A stretch of DNA of 64,000 nucleotides from Chelatococcus sp. HY11 (GTDB lineage: Bacteria > Pseudomonadota > Alphaproteobacteria > Rhizobiales > Beijerinckiaceae). The stretch lies in NCBI RefSeq assembly GCF_018398335.1, contig NZ_JAHBRX010000001.1, positions 2,782,001 to 2,846,000 on the forward strand, given 5' to 3'. A model generated the notes under the pieces. It had not been told where the DNA came from, made no database searches, and saw only the letters and a program-made list of their open reading frames with translations. Positions 9,092-17,988 of this stretch are shown here, piece by piece. The position numbers and the translations under genes were made by a program. Positions within the stretch are counted from its first letter, which is position 1; the number at the start of each line of letters is the position of its first letter.

Positions 9092-9571
9092 TCATACCCG
9101 ATGATAGGGATGACCCGTTAGGATTGTCATAGCGCGGTAGATTTGCTCGGCGACGAGAATGCGCACGAGTTGGTGAGGAAGCGTGGCCGCACCAAAGGCC
9201 ATGATGCCGGCTGCATGGGCGCGAACACGCTCATCGAGCCCGTCAGCCCCGCCAATCACGAAATTGATGCTGTCCACGCCCGCATCCCGCCAATCCGCGC
9301 AACGCTTCGCGAAGGCGGGACTGGGCATGGATGCGCCGGTCTCGTCGAAAGCCAGAACGACGCCATTGCCGCAGCGCGCGACAATGGCCGCCGCCTCTTC
9401 CGTCTTCCGCTCGCCGGCGCGCTTCGCGCGGCTTTCGGGCAACTCGACGACATCGACCGCACCGAAGCCGAGCGTCCGCGCCAGCGGCGTGGACCGTTCG
9501 AGGTAGCGCTCGACGAGGATACGCTCCGGGCCCGCCTTGAGGCGGCCCACCGCCACCACCGTCAAGCGCAT
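9092..9571 (-). CDS. rlmH: 23S rRNA pseudouridine(1915) N3-methyltransferase RlmH
   Basis: SPOUT-class methyltransferase acting on 23S rRNA helix 69, 159 aa, the normal family length. The knotted SAM site is visible as IGGADG (106-111) and HQLVR (133-137), with the C-terminal HPYHR (154-158) typical of RlmH. It is followed downstream by the EnvC-like gene after a 76-base gap, and its ATG is only four bases from the stop of rsfS, so the two are probably cotranscribed. Confidence 0.95.
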   Translation of the reverse strand: MRLTVVAVGRLKAGPERILVERYLERSTPLARTLGFGAVDVVELPESRAKRAGERKTEEAAAIVARCGNGVVLAFDETGASMPSPAFAKRCADWRDAGVDSINFVIGGADGLDERVRAHAAGIMAFGAATLPHQLVRILVAEQIYRAMTILTGHPYHRV

Positions 9572-9575
9572 GGTC

Positions 9576-10046
9576 TCAGCCGTGCGCCCGTTTGCTGACG
9601 GAGGCTTCCTCGCCCTCGCCCGCCGGGGCTCCCGGCGCGCGTTCGCTCGGCCGATCGGCGCCCCACATCTTCTCGAGATTGTAGAAGCCCCGGACTTCCG
9701 GGCGGAATATATGGACGATGATATCGCCGGCGTCGATCAAGACCCAATCGCAGGTCGTCGTTCCCTCGACACGCACGGGGCCGTAGCCGGCAGTCTTGAG
9801 CGATTCGACAACCTTCTCCGCGATCGCGCCGACATGACGGTGCGAACGGCCGGATGTAACGATCATGGTATCAGCGATCGAGGTCTTGCCGACAAGATCG
9901 ATAACGACCGTTTCCTCGGCTTTCATATCCTCGAGACAATGGACAGCAATCGCAGTTGCGTCACCGCCATAACCACTCCCGGGAGCCTCGGCTGTAACTC
10001 CGGCTGCCGGATGGAGCGATCCATTGCTCGCTCCAAGCATGGGCAA
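9576..10046 (-). CDS. rsfS: Ribosomal silencing factor RsfS
   Basis: Binds uL14 on the 50S subunit and blocks subunit joining in stationary phase. The protein is 156 aa; the RsfS domain spans about 30-130 with the recognisable runs VVIDLVGKTSIADTMIV and CDWVLIDAGDIIVHIF. A disordered N-terminal extension of about 28 residues and a charged tail rich in Ala, Gly and Glu flank it. It sits between nadD and rlmH, the widespread bacterial order. A later in-frame ATG (third codon) is an alternative start. Confidence 0.93.
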   Translation of the reverse strand: MPMLGASNGSLHPAAGVTAEAPGSGYGGDATAIAVHCLEDMKAEETVVIDLVGKTSIADTMIVTSGRSHRHVGAIAEKVVESLKTAGYGPVRVEGTTTCDWVLIDAGDIIVHIFRPEVRGFYNLEKMWGADRPSERAPGAPAGEGEEASVSKRAHG

Positions 10047-10146
10047 AGGATTCAGTGCCAGTTCCTCGCTTCACATGGCGCAATTGCCACAACACCAAGA
10101 TAGCGGCGGTTGGCCTTATCTTCAATGACAATGGGCCGCAAAGGTA

Positions 10147-10794
10147 TCAGTCCTTGGTCGCGGCGGGCAAATCCACCCGTTCGCGCAGGGCGGTGGAGGA
10201 TTGCGCGGACCTCGGTCCATGCAGGAAAACCCACGCGGGAGGCGCTGCCGACGGTAGCGCGCGGGCGCGTCGCTCGGACATCCGAACATGTTGCAGGGCA
10301 ACAGCCGCCGGCGCCCGTGCCGCCTTGATCGTCGCGCCTGGACGATCGACGACCGCCATCGGCATCAGGGAGGCAAGTCCCCGCCAGTTCTGCCAGCGGT
10401 GGAAAGTGCCGAGATTGTCCGCGCCCATGATCCAGACGAAGCGCGTGCGGGGGCAGCGCTGCCTGAGATAGGCCAGCGTATCATAGGTGAAGCGGGTGCC
10501 GATGGCGGCCTCGAACCCGGTGATGTCGATGCGTGGATGGTCGGCCACGGCCTTCGCCGCGGCCATCCGCTCCGCCAGCGGCGGCAGCCGCGCGTTATCC
10601 TTCAAGGGGTTGCCGGGCGTCACGATCCACCACACGCGGTCCAGCCCGAGTCGCTTCATCGCAACGAGGCTTGCCAGCCGGTGCCCCTCATGCGGCGGAT
10701 TGAACGATCCGCCGAACAGCCCGATGGCAAGCCCGGTGCCGTGCGGCGGCAGGACGGGAAAAGGCGCCCGCCGGCGCGGCTGCCCCTCACTCAA
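10147..10794 (-). CDS. nadD: Nicotinate-nucleotide adenylyltransferase NadD
   Basis: Transfers AMP from ATP to nicotinate mononucleotide in NAD synthesis, 215 aa. The nucleotidyltransferase signature [11 protein letters not shown] lies at 28-38, and the C-terminal SSTALRE corresponds to the ISSTxIR motif (about 200-206). [14 protein letters not shown] is the usual substrate loop. The gene start overlaps the proA stop by four bases, so proA and nadD are translationally coupled. Confidence 0.95.
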   Translation of the reverse strand: MSEGQPRRRAPFPVLPPHGTGLAIGLFGGSFNPPHEGHRLASLVAMKRLGLDRVWWIVTPGNPLKDNARLPPLAERMAAAKAVADHPRIDITGFEAAIGTRFTYDTLAYLRQRCPRTRFVWIMGADNLGTFHRWQNWRGLASLMPMAVVDRPGATIKAARAPAAVALQHVRMSERRARALPSAAPPAWVFLHGPRSAQSSTALRERVDLPAATKD

Positions 10795-12125
10795 GGTCGC
10801 GTCTGACCGCTGCCGTGCACGCGATAGTTGAACGAGGTCAGCTGTTCGACCCCGACCGGACCCCGCGCATGCATGCGACCCGTGGCGATCCCAATTTCCG
10901 CGCCAAAGCCGAACTCGCCGCCATCGGCGAACTGGGTCGAGGCGTTGTGGAGTACGATGGCCGAGTCGACCTCGCGCAGGAATCGCGCGGCCGCCGCTTC
11001 ATCAGCCGTGACGATCGCATCGGTATGATGCGAGCTGTAGGTGCCGATATGCGCGAGCGCGCCATCGAGCCCGTCAACCACCCGGACCGCGATGATGGCG
11101 TCCAGATATTCGGTCCGCCAGTCCTCCTCGTCGGCCGGTTTGACGCGGGGATCGACGGCCTGTGACGCCGCATCGCCGCGAATCTCGCAGCCCGCCTCCG
11201 CGAGCGCGCCGATCAGCGGAGAAAGATGGGTCGCGGCGCAAGCCTTGTCGACGAGCAGCGTCTCGGCGGAACCGCAGACGCTCGTCCGGCGCATCTTGGC
11301 GTTGAGGACGATGTCGCGCGCCATGCCGAGATCGGCCGCCGCATGCACGAAGACATGACACAGACCTTCGAGATGGGCGAAGACGGGCACGCGGGCCTCT
11401 TCCTGCACGCGCGCGACAAGGCTCTTGCCGCCGCGTGGCACGATGACGTCGATCGCGCCCTCAAGGCCGGTCAGCATCAGGCCGACGGCGGCGCGGTCGC
11501 GCACGGGCACGAGTTGCGCGCTGTCGGCGGGCAGGCCGGCGTCGCTCAAACCCTTGGCGAAAGCCGCCGCGATGGCCGTGGCCGACCGCAGGCCATCCGA
11601 GCCGGAGCGCAGGATCACCGCATTGCCGGCCATCACGCAAAGCGCCGCCGCATCGGCGGTGACATTGGGGCGGCTCTCGAAGATCACGCCGACCACGCCG
11701 AGCGGCGTCGCGACGCGCTCGATCCTGAGGCCGTTCGGCCGCTCGAAGCTGGCCAGCACGCGCCCGACCGGGTCCGGCAACCCCGCCACCAGACGCACGG
11801 CCTCGGCCATGCCGGCGACACGCGCCTCGTTCAGCTCCAGACGTTCAACGAAGGAAGCCGCCTGCCCGTTGGCACGCGCCTCGGCGACATCCTCCGCATT
11901 GGCGGCGAGGATGAGAGGGGTCGCCGCGAGAATGGCATCCGCCGCCCGTTCCAGCGCGGCCGCCTTGGTGGCCGCGGGCGCGAGAGCGAGCACGCGCGCG
12001 GCGGCACTTGCCCGGCGGCCCATGTCAGCCATCAGTTTCGGCACATCGGCGGCGCCGTCAGCTGGCGGCAAACCGGCCTGCCGCGCCGCGTTGCCCGCCT
12101 CGCCGAAGCTCACCACCTTGCCCAT
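10791..12125 (-). CDS. proA: Glutamate-5-semialdehyde dehydrogenase (gamma-glutamyl phosphate reductase) ProA
   Basis: NADPH-dependent second step of proline synthesis, 444 aa. The aldehyde-dehydrogenase fold is complete, with the catalytic cysteine in RTSVCGSAE (C284), the FESRPNVT motif (149-156) and the C-terminal [11 protein letters not shown] stretch. Two further ATGs lie upstream, but only the one at 12125 has a properly spaced GGAGG site (seven bases). It is 54 bases downstream of proB on the same strand, and nadD overlaps its end. Confidence 0.95.
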   Translation of the reverse strand: MGKVVSFGEAGNAARQAGLPPADGAADVPKLMADMGRRASAAARVLALAPAATKAAALERAADAILAATPLILAANAEDVAEARANGQAASFVERLELNEARVAGMAEAVRLVAGLPDPVGRVLASFERPNGLRIERVATPLGVVGVIFESRPNVTADAAALCVMAGNAVILRSGSDGLRSATAIAAAFAKGLSDAGLPADSAQLVPVRDRAAVGLMLTGLEGAIDVIVPRGGKSLVARVQEEARVPVFAHLEGLCHVFVHAAADLGMARDIVLNAKMRRTSVCGSAETLLVDKACAATHLSPLIGALAEAGCEIRGDAASQAVDPRVKPADEEDWRTEYLDAIIAVRVVDGLDGALAHIGTYSSHHTDAIVTADEAAAARFLREVDSAIVLHNASTQFADGGEFGFGAEIGIATGRMHARGPVGVEQLTSFNYRVHGSGQTRP

Positions 12126-12179
12126 CGCCATGCCTCCGCCCGCGCGTGACCGCACGGCCTTGTCCGAACCCGAGCCTTG

Positions 12180-13394
12180 TTAGGTAAGGGATTGCGGGCT
12201 CTGGTCAAGCAGATCCTGCGCGGACGCGGTGATCGCGATATCCGCATCGTCGCGGCCGACGAGCGCCAGATCATCCCGATGGATGACAGTCGCCCGGCCC
12301 GCGTAGCCGAGAACGGCCTCGATCGCCCGGCTCGATTTGCCCGCGATGCGCTGCGCCTCCTCGGCATCATAGCCAATGAGGCCACGACCGATTTCACGGC
12401 CTGCTTCGTCACGGATAATCACCGCATCACCCCGGCGAAAAGCGCCGTCCACCCGCTTCATGCCCGCGGGCAGCAGGCTCGCGCCGCTGCGGAGCGCGCG
12501 GGCGGCGCCGGCATCCACATGCACCGTGCCGCGCGGTTCCAGCGTGCCGGCGATCCAGCGCTTGCGCGCGGTGACGGGATTGGATGGGGTGAGGAACCAG
12601 GTGCAACGCGCCCCCGTGGCAATCGCCCGCAACGGGTTCTTCACCCGGCCATCGGCGATGACCATATGAGCGCCGGCCGCGGTCGCTATTTTCCCAGCCT
12701 CGATCTTGGTGCGCATACCGCCGCGCGAGAATTCCGACGCGGCGCCGCCCGCCATCGCCTCGATGCTCGCCGTTATCGCCTCGACCACGGGGATCGGCCG
12801 CGCCGTCGGATCGGTCGCCGGTGGTGCTGTGTAGAGCCCGTCGATATCGGAGAGAAGAACGAGGAGATCGGCTTCGGCCAAAGTTGCGATGCGGGCGGCC
12901 AGCCGGTCGTTGTCGCCGTAGCGGATCTCGCTGGTGGCAACCGTGTCATTTTCGTTGATGACGGGAACGGCCCGCATCTCCAGCAGCTTCGCGGTGGTCG
13001 CGCGGGCATTGAGGTAACGGCGCCGCTCTTCGGTATCGGCCAGCGTCACCAGCACCTGCCCAGCCGTGATGCCGTGGTGGGACAGCGCCTCGGCCCAGTT
13101 ACGCGCGAGCGCGATCTGGCCCACCGCCGCAGCCGCCTGGCTCTCCTCCAGCTTCAAGGCGCCGCTCGGCAGACCAAGGACGGTGCGGCCGAGCGCGATG
13201 GCGCCCGACGACACCACGAGCACGTCGGCGCCACGGCCATGCAGCTCGGCAATGTCTTCGGCAAGCGCGGCGAGCCAGGCATGGCGCAGGCGGCTGCCCT
13301 TGCGGGATGTCGCGCTGTCGACCAGGAGCGACGAACCCACCTTGATGACGACGCGGCGGAAATCAGCGAGAGACGGGGTGGCGATGGTTGTCAT
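12180..13394 (-). CDS. proB: Glutamate 5-kinase ProB
   Basis: ATP-dependent first step of proline synthesis, 404 aa. An amino-acid-kinase domain opens with [10 protein letters not shown] (about 15-24) and contains INENDTVAT and [11 protein letters not shown]; a C-terminal PUA domain follows from about residue 300. The ATG at 13394 has a GAGG site seven bases upstream. In many Rhizobiales obgE is the preceding gene; here the next gene upstream is a glutamine amidotransferase beyond a palindromic repeat. Confidence 0.95.
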   Translation of the reverse strand: MTTIATPSLADFRRVVIKVGSSLLVDSATSRKGSRLRHAWLAALAEDIAELHGRGADVLVVSSGAIALGRTVLGLPSGALKLEESQAAAAVGQIALARNWAEALSHHGITAGQVLVTLADTEERRRYLNARATTAKLLEMRAVPVINENDTVATSEIRYGDNDRLAARIATLAEADLLVLLSDIDGLYTAPPATDPTARPIPVVEAITASIEAMAGGAASEFSRGGMRTKIEAGKIATAAGAHMVIADGRVKNPLRAIATGARCTWFLTPSNPVTARKRWIAGTLEPRGTVHVDAGAARALRSGASLLPAGMKRVDGAFRRGDAVIIRDEAGREIGRGLIGYDAEEAQRIAGKSSRAIEAVLGYAGRATVIHRDDLALVGRDDADIAITASAQDLLDQSPQSLT

Positions 13395-13489
13395 GTTCGG
13401 ACCTCGGCCATCGCAATAGAGCAACCTGCCCGCTCTGCACAATGGTGTGCGTCAGGGGAATTGCGAGGCCAGTCTTATTTCTTGTCGGG

Positions 13490-13620
13490 CGCGCCCTCAT
13501 CCTGTCTTTCTCCCGCCGGGGAGAAGGAACGCCAACGGGTATTTGTTACACAAGGCCCTGCGGAAGGCTCCCCTAACCTTTCCCTTGAGGGAGAGGTCGG
13601 CGCGTAGCGCCGGGTGAGGG
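13490..13620. repeat. Palindromic intergenic repeat, family A copy 1
   Basis: The stretch carries CTCC...GGAG arms, a GAGGGAGAGGTCGGCGC core with a 6-bp CGGCGC/GCGCCG hairpin (13598-13612), and ends GGGTGAGGGG. Related sequence occurs at 47142-47186 (opposite orientation) and 53260-53360, which suggests a dispersed REP-like family. It fills most of the gap between proB and the amidotransferase gene. Confidence 0.6.
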
Positions 13621-13626
13621 GCCGGC

Positions 13627-14490
13627 TCAGGCCCGCCCGCGCGCGCTCATCGCGGGAGCGACCATGGCATCAAGCCAGTTACGCAATTCGCACGTCCGCA
13701 GGCCGGGATCGATGACATCGGCCTCGATGCCGAATTTCCAAGCGATATCGGCACGCGTCGGGTCCGCGGCCAAGGCCTCGATGTCAGTCACATAGGCACG
13801 GATGTCGGCCGCGTCGCGGAACAGACCTTCGTCGAGCAGCGTCTCGGTGCGGCTCGCCACGATGATGGCGATATCGGTGATCGTGAATTCCGGATGATAC
13901 TGCACGCCCCAGAAGATGCCACCGTCGTAGCGGATTTCAGCCGCCTGGACGTCGGAAAAGGCGTTGGTCGCCGTGACGGTCATCCCGGCGGGCCGGACGT
14001 CCACCTCGTCGGTGTGGATCGCCGGCGCGTCATAGACCGGACCCTTGCCCTGATGGAGCGGATGGCCGAGGCCGGCCTCCGTCAGGCGGATCTTGCGGGC
14101 AAGTCCCATCTCGCGGCCCTTGGGGGAGCGTCGTACGCTGCCGCCGGCGGCGGTGGCAGCAACCTGCAGCCCCCAGCATGAGCCGAAGAAGGGCACGCCC
14201 GAGGCAAAGATCGCCCGCGCGAATTCCACTTGGCGCATCACTTCGGGATCCGCGGCGTAGACATTGAGCGACGAGCCCGTGATGGCGACGCCATCATATC
14301 CTTGGAGCCCACCCGGGTCCGGCAAGTTGGCGCCGGCATCGGCGGGGTAGCAGATGTCGATGACCGCATTCGGCGCCAGGCCACGCAGCACGTCCGCGTA
14401 AGATTCACTATAGGTGGCGCCGGCCAACGAAACCCGGCGCCGGCGCGCCTCCGCCGTATTGCCCTCGGCAACAAGTATGCGCGGCCGCAT
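13627..14490 (-). CDS. Class I glutamine amidotransferase (GMP-synthase-like GATase1)
   Basis: Stand-alone GATase1 protein of 287 aa. The catalytic triad is present: Cys in FGSCWG (C105), and His and Glu in QYHPEF (H199, E201). The protein lacks a synthetase domain, so it is not GuaA. Relatives hydrolyse glutamine or gamma-glutamyl compounds, but the acceptor here cannot be stated. The ATG at 14490 has GAGGG nine bases upstream; the one at 14499 touches the site directly. The C-terminal 80 residues are helical and not part of the core fold. Confidence 0.8.
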   Translation of the reverse strand: MRPRILVAEGNTAEARRRRVSLAGATYSESYADVLRGLAPNAVIDICYPADAGANLPDPGGLQGYDGVAITGSSLNVYAADPEVMRQVEFARAIFASGVPFFGSCWGLQVAATAAGGSVRRSPKGREMGLARKIRLTEAGLGHPLHQGKGPVYDAPAIHTDEVDVRPAGMTVTATNAFSDVQAAEIRYDGGIFWGVQYHPEFTITDIAIIVASRTETLLDEGLFRDAADIRAYVTDIEALAADPTRADIAWKFGIEADVIDPGLRTCELRNWLDAMVAPAMSARGRA

Positions 14491-14624
14491 GGTGGACATC
14501 CCTCGATCAGACAATTCAGACACTCTCACGTCACGCGATAACGCTTTACATATGGGCAATTCGAAGGCCGACGAAAATGGCGAATTGCGCCTTGGTACTC
14601 ATTCTTCCCGCATAAAGGCGCCAT

Positions 14625-15611
14625 TCACACAGGGCAGCCGCGCGGCGTCACGGCGGGATCCCCTTCCGGACACCCGAGCCAGCTGTCGAAGCCCAGCCGC
14701 CGCCCGCTCTCGACTCCTTGCGCAAGCTGGAATGCGGGCACGTCGTCATGCGCGAGAATCACTTCGAGTGTAAGAGCAAATTCCGGTCCGATGGCGAAGC
14801 GGGCCAGCGTGGCGAAATCCCGGGCATCCGCACCGCCGCTCACCAGCGCCATGAAATCGGGATAGCGCAGCGGCCCCACATGGACGCCGACGCCGCCTGC
14901 GAGGTCGAAGATCCGGGAGCCGGCGATGGTGTCGACGCCCAGGCGACTATGCTGCTCTCGCCTTATCCCCAGGCTGCTCTGCTCACTGACAGGCAGATCG
15001 ACCCATTGGCCATGAAAGGGCTCCACGCGGATTCGCCAGCCGGTTATGGCCGCCATCACCGCGGCGACATCACCCGCCGCGCGGCAGGGCCGCGCGAACA
15101 CCGCCGCGAAAGGCAGAAGCAGCTCGTCGTCCCGGCCGAGCCGGCCGCGCAGGCCAGGCAGCCCTAGCCCGATCAGGGCCAGCATCACCTCTGTGATGGA
15201 ATCTGGGGCGGCCCTCTCCCGGCGGCCATAGGCAACCGGCAGCCGGTATTTGGCGTGCACTTCGTAAAGGAGATGCAACAGCCGATCATTGAAGATGTCG
15301 AGGAAATCGCGAAGCCCGAGATCCTTGGCGCGCATGAGGCGCTGGAGCGCTTCAGTCTGAACGATCGGCAGCGCACCGAGCGCTCCCGTCAGGCCCATCG
15401 CCGCGACGGTCATGGCAAGATCGCCATCCGGCGTTGCCTCGATCCGTTCCAACTCGGCCGCCGGAAAGCCAAGCCGCGTGCTGCCCCGCAGGATCACGTG
15501 CCTGGAAAAGATATCGGACCCAACAGCTGTCTCGATGAAGCGCATGGCCTCCACGAAGGACATCGCATCGAGCCCGATAGCGCGGAGAGCGGCCACCACA
15601 TCCCTGTTCAT
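14625..15611 (-). CDS. tssG: T6SS baseplate protein TssG
   Basis: Baseplate wedge subunit that pairs with TssF and TssE, 328 aa, within the family range. Recognisable TssG features are the DIFSRHVILRGSTRLGFP type N-terminal segment, FLDIFNDRLLHLLYE (about 130-144) and the C-terminal GPLRYPDFMAL region. The ATG overlaps the tssF stop by four bases (ATGA), which decides the start although the frame is open further upstream. Last gene of the minus-strand T6SS operon. Confidence 0.9.
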   Translation of the reverse strand: MNRDVVAALRAIGLDAMSFVEAMRFIETAVGSDIFSRHVILRGSTRLGFPAAELERIEATPDGDLAMTVAAMGLTGALGALPIVQTEALQRLMRAKDLGLRDFLDIFNDRLLHLLYEVHAKYRLPVAYGRRERAAPDSITEVMLALIGLGLPGLRGRLGRDDELLLPFAAVFARPCRAAGDVAAVMAAITGWRIRVEPFHGQWVDLPVSEQSSLGIRREQHSRLGVDTIAGSRIFDLAGGVGVHVGPLRYPDFMALVSGGADARDFATLARFAIGPEFALTLEVILAHDDVPAFQLAQGVESGRRLGFDSWLGCPEGDPAVTPRGCPV

Positions 15612-17422
15612 AGAATGATCCGCTCGCCAGCCCGCGCCGGCCATGTCTTGACGATCTCGCCGCCGTGGCCGGCCAGTGAAAGCCGCGTGAAGGCGTTGAT
15701 CCCGCAGTGGAGCGCGAGGAAACGCTCCAGGACGGTCGCGAGAAGGAACGCCTCCCCGCTGTCGATACGGGCGGTATCGCATGTCGCGACAAGGTCGAGG
15801 CCGCGGCACAACGCGCCATGGCCACCGGGGGCGCGCGCGACCGCCGGCTTCGCGGCCAGGCCGCGCAAGGCCGCGATGGCGGCCCCGCTCTCAGCCGTGC
15901 AGCGCAGATCGTGCAGCGCAAGAATTTCCTTGAGAGCCACGAGCGCGTCATCGTCGCCTGACAGCGAAAGGTGGTTCAGTACGAGATGCGATATGAGCCG
16001 GCGATGACTGCCGGCGTCCCCGCGGCGGCGCAACACCTGGGCCGGTGGCGTGAGGCAGGTCACGGTCTCCACAGGTGCCCCGGCCGCCAGCATGAGATGG
16101 GGACGTCCCCCGCCAAAAGGCAGCCGTGCCGGCAGGTCACCGTTGCTGCACAGCCCCGAGACGGCGAGTGTCGATCCCATGAGGTCCAGCGGCCGGCGTT
16201 CGCCATCAACGAGCGAGAGGACGATTTCGCTGGCATCGCCCCCGAAATTGGCGCGGCGATGTGCCTGCCAGAAGAGCCCCTCCCGTTCGGGAGCCGAGAA
16301 CAGCTGCGCGCAGCGCTCAACCTTCCCGTCCCGGCGAATGATCTCAACCGTATCCACGCGGTACATCTCGAAGGCTTCCGGGCGACGCGCGTCCGGCAGG
16401 ACACGGTGGTCGCCCATGCCATGGACGATCCGCAGCGGCTCGGCGCTGTGGGAAAACAGATTGATGACCGGCGTGCAGCCAAGCGCGAAGCTCTCGGCCG
16501 ATAACTGGCGTTCAATGGCTGCGGGCCACTGTCTGAGATGAAGCGATATCTCGATCCCGGCCATGTCCGGCTCCGCCATCTGCCCGGCCAGCGCGGCTGG
16601 AAAGGCAATGTCGAGGAACATGAACTTGTCCGGACAGGCGAAGTATTCGCTGAGGAGCCGATAGCCGAGCTGGGACTGCCGGCCGTAAGGCATCAGGCCC
16701 TCATCGGCCGTGAGTCCAGCCGGCGAGACACAGTCCGGGTCGGCGAACCGCATGACCTCGCCCTCGGGGGGAGAGCCAGGGCGGCGGGGGCGAAAGCCCA
16801 CGGCGACGATCTCCCTGTTGAGGAGCGCATAGAGACGCCGCGCCTCCTGCGGGGTGCCGCACAGGAAAAGCCGGAGGCTGTGCGGCCACGCCGTCGGCGC
16901 GGCTGCCCCGGCAAGTGGCGCGAAGGTCAGCCTCAGCATGCCACGGGCGCCGCAAGCCGGCGGCATCGCCCCCGCAGCCTGCCCATAGCCGCCGAGATCC
17001 GCCGAGACCAGGGTCTGCGGCCACAGCACGACGGGATAGACCGTCTGGAAGCGGCAACGCTGGCCGTCCACCGGCTCGCTCTCGACAGTCTCGCCGGCCG
17101 GAATGTGATAGGGCGCGGTCAGATCGGGCCGGGGCTTGAACTGCACGATCGCCGTGGAAGGCACAGGCGCTGTGAGATGCGGATAGAGCCGCTCCAGGAG
17201 AGGATCCGTCAACTCCGGCAGGTCGTCGTCGAGCTTCTGCCGCAGCCGCGCCGTCAGGAAGGCGAAGGCTTCCATCAGATGAGCCACAAAGGGATCATCG
17301 GTCTGCTCGGCGCTGAAGCGCAGGCGACCGGCGATATCCGGATGCGCGGCCGCGAAGCGTTGCCCCGCCTGGCGAAGATGGGCAAGTTCGTCGCTATAGG
17401 CGCGCAGGAAGTCGTTGGTCAT
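15608..17422 (-). CDS. tssF: T6SS baseplate protein TssF
   Basis: Large baseplate wedge subunit of 604 aa. The N-terminus MTNDFLRAYSDELAHLRQAG, followed by the DPFVAHLMEAFAFLTARLRQKLDDDLPELTDPLLERLYPHL region (about 43-83), is diagnostic of TssF (VasA/ImpG). Both ends overlap neighbours by four bases (tssE upstream, tssG downstream), so the three wedge proteins are probably made in step. Confidence 0.95.
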   Translation of the reverse strand: MTNDFLRAYSDELAHLRQAGQRFAAAHPDIAGRLRFSAEQTDDPFVAHLMEAFAFLTARLRQKLDDDLPELTDPLLERLYPHLTAPVPSTAIVQFKPRPDLTAPYHIPAGETVESEPVDGQRCRFQTVYPVVLWPQTLVSADLGGYGQAAGAMPPACGARGMLRLTFAPLAGAAAPTAWPHSLRLFLCGTPQEARRLYALLNREIVAVGFRPRRPGSPPEGEVMRFADPDCVSPAGLTADEGLMPYGRQSQLGYRLLSEYFACPDKFMFLDIAFPAALAGQMAEPDMAGIEISLHLRQWPAAIERQLSAESFALGCTPVINLFSHSAEPLRIVHGMGDHRVLPDARRPEAFEMYRVDTVEIIRRDGKVERCAQLFSAPEREGLFWQAHRRANFGGDASEIVLSLVDGERRPLDLMGSTLAVSGLCSNGDLPARLPFGGGRPHLMLAAGAPVETVTCLTPPAQVLRRRGDAGSHRRLISHLVLNHLSLSGDDDALVALKEILALHDLRCTAESGAAIAALRGLAAKPAVARAPGGHGALCRGLDLVATCDTARIDSGEAFLLATVLERFLALHCGINAFTRLSLAGHGGEIVKTWPARAGERIIL

Positions 17423-17988
17423 TCCCCGACGCTTTCAACTGTAAATCGGCCCGTATCGACGGTGTAGCGGGTATCGAACATCAGCCTTTGCGAGCCGCGC
17501 GCCAGACCGATGACGGCACTTATACGCAAGCAGATGCAGGCGTCCTCGCTGTCGCCCTGAGCGACAGCCTCGACGCGAACGGACATGAGCTGTGGCAGGA
17601 TCGCGGGCAGGCTTTGCTCGATTGTCTGGCGGAAGCCTTCATGGCCGGGTCCGTCAAGGCCGGAGCCATACGGCTCGGAGAGCCCGAACGACAGAAGCGA
17701 GCGTCGCAACTCCGGCAAAGCGGACGGCAGAGGAACAGATGGCCGCCGGGTGTTCAGCACCATTTCGATGTCGCTCCGCAGCCGATCGCGCAGGCGCATG
17801 AAATCCACATGGACAATGCCATCGACAGCCAGCCGCTCCTTGAGTGACGCAGCGAAATGCTCCGCCAGGCCTATCTGGCGCCGGGAATTGATTGGAGTGG
17901 AATTGGCCGGACTGGAATTTATGGAAGGTGCATTCATGGAAGGTGCATTCATCGGAACGGAATTGATGGGATCCGGGTAGCTCCTCAT
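17419..17988 (-). CDS. tssE: T6SS baseplate protein TssE with repetitive N-terminal extension
   Basis: gp25-like sheath-initiating baseplate subunit, 189 aa. The core (about 38-185) has the TssE pattern, including the LNTRRP motif (about 79-84) and FGLSEPYG. Before it comes a low-complexity stretch of about 28 residues built from near-identical pentapeptides (INSVP, MNAPS, MNAPS, INSSP, ANSTP). Ordinary TssE proteins are shorter at this end. The ATG overlaps the stop of the second tssC-like gene by four bases. A later start would remove the repeat, but no internal ATG after it leaves a complete domain. Confidence 0.88.
   Translation of the reverse strand: MRSYPDPINSVPMNAPSMNAPSINSSPANSTPINSRRQIGLAEHFAASLKERLAVDGIVHVDFMRLRDRLRSDIEMVLNTRRPSVPLPSALPELRRSLLSFGLSEPYGSGLDGPGHEGFRQTIEQSLPAILPQLMSVRVEAVAQGDSEDACICLRISAVIGLARGSQRLMFDTRYTVDTGRFTVESVGE
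17884..17967 (-). repeat. 15-bp tandem repeat encoding pentapeptides in TssE
   Basis: Five and a half 15-bp units in frame with tssE. Two adjacent units (17923-17937 and 17938-17952) are identical; the others diverge. Each unit gives one pentapeptide of the form [IMA]-N-[SA]-x-[PS]. Copy number could vary without shifting frame. Confidence 0.85.
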
